Shown one piece after another: positions 48,214 through 48,245 of a DNA stretch of 48,245 bases. Origin of the DNA: an uncultured Oscillibacter sp. Its GTDB lineage: Bacteria > Bacillota > Clostridia > Oscillospirales > Oscillospiraceae. The position numbers and the translations under genes are program-made. Where the stretch lies: contig CAJUJW010000016.1 in the NCBI GenBank assembly GCA_910586735.1, positions 1-48,245 on the forward strand, in the 5' to 3' direction. Each line of letters starts with the position of its first letter. The stretch's first letter is position 1. The notes under the pieces were generated by a model. That model saw nothing but the letters and a program-made list of their open reading frames with translations, ran no database searches and was not told the origin of the DNA.

Positions 48214-48245
48214 CAATGCACCCCCCATTTCGTCGGAAGAAATTC

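Overview
The window looks like a chromosomal segment of a GC-rich gut-type Clostridia, probably of the Oscillospiraceae/Flavonifractor-Lawsonibacter group. That is an inference from the Firmicutes gene families, strong AGGAGG ribosome binding sites, frequent TTG/GTG starts, GC-rich codon use and TRAP/LytTR/split-transketolase content. No species-specific marker is visible.

Bases 1 to about 14,100 are accessory and visibly AT-richer than the rest. They read as the right-hand part of an integrative mobilizable element. A leftward operon (about 6360 to 1) encodes a CoiA-like nuclease with a topoisomerase-type zinc finger, type III restriction-modification Mod and Res, and an ImmA/IrrE-like metallopeptidase that runs off the window. 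Next come a SLOG/DUF1273 protein, a small XRE regulator, a hairpin-rich intergenic region holding a pMV158-like oriT nick sequence (about 7400-7423), a sigma-70-like factor and an XRE regulator. A P4-type primase/helicase, a palindromic array of six GTAC words (10543-10592), a small HTH protein, a MobV relaxase, a 59-residue protein and a large serine recombinase follow. The recombinase gene is the last element gene before the GC-rich chromosome resumes.

Bases 14,168-28,170 are chromosomal: a ManD-type enolase-superfamily dehydratase; a two-gene unit of a zinc-ribbon/repeat/KAP-like NTPase and a DHH phosphoesterase; a CPA2 antiporter; a small zinc-ribbon protein; carbamate kinase; the MntP manganese exporter; a DUF4397 repeat protein with an unusual hairpin in its ribosome binding site; and a VanRS-like two-component system followed by an exported protein, apparently started at CTG, and a VanY-type carboxypeptidase.

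Bases 28,300-41,780 carry a dicarboxylate/amino-acid symporter with a frameshifted prephenate dehydratase-dehydrogenase fusion. After that lies what looks like a sugar-acid or polyol catabolic locus: IlvD/Edd dehydratase, LacI regulator, TRAP transporter (three genes), zinc alcohol dehydrogenase, split transketolase and iron alcohol dehydrogenase. The locus has no kinase, aldolase or isomerase, so its substrate is not obvious. It is the best candidate for an undescribed pathway here.

Bases 41,880-48,245 are all on the minus strand: a GHKL histidine kinase and LytTR regulator, a nucleoside hydrolase with a ribokinase-type kinase (nucleoside catabolism), CutC, and NAD-type malic enzyme. An intergenic hairpin/direct-repeat array lies at the right edge.
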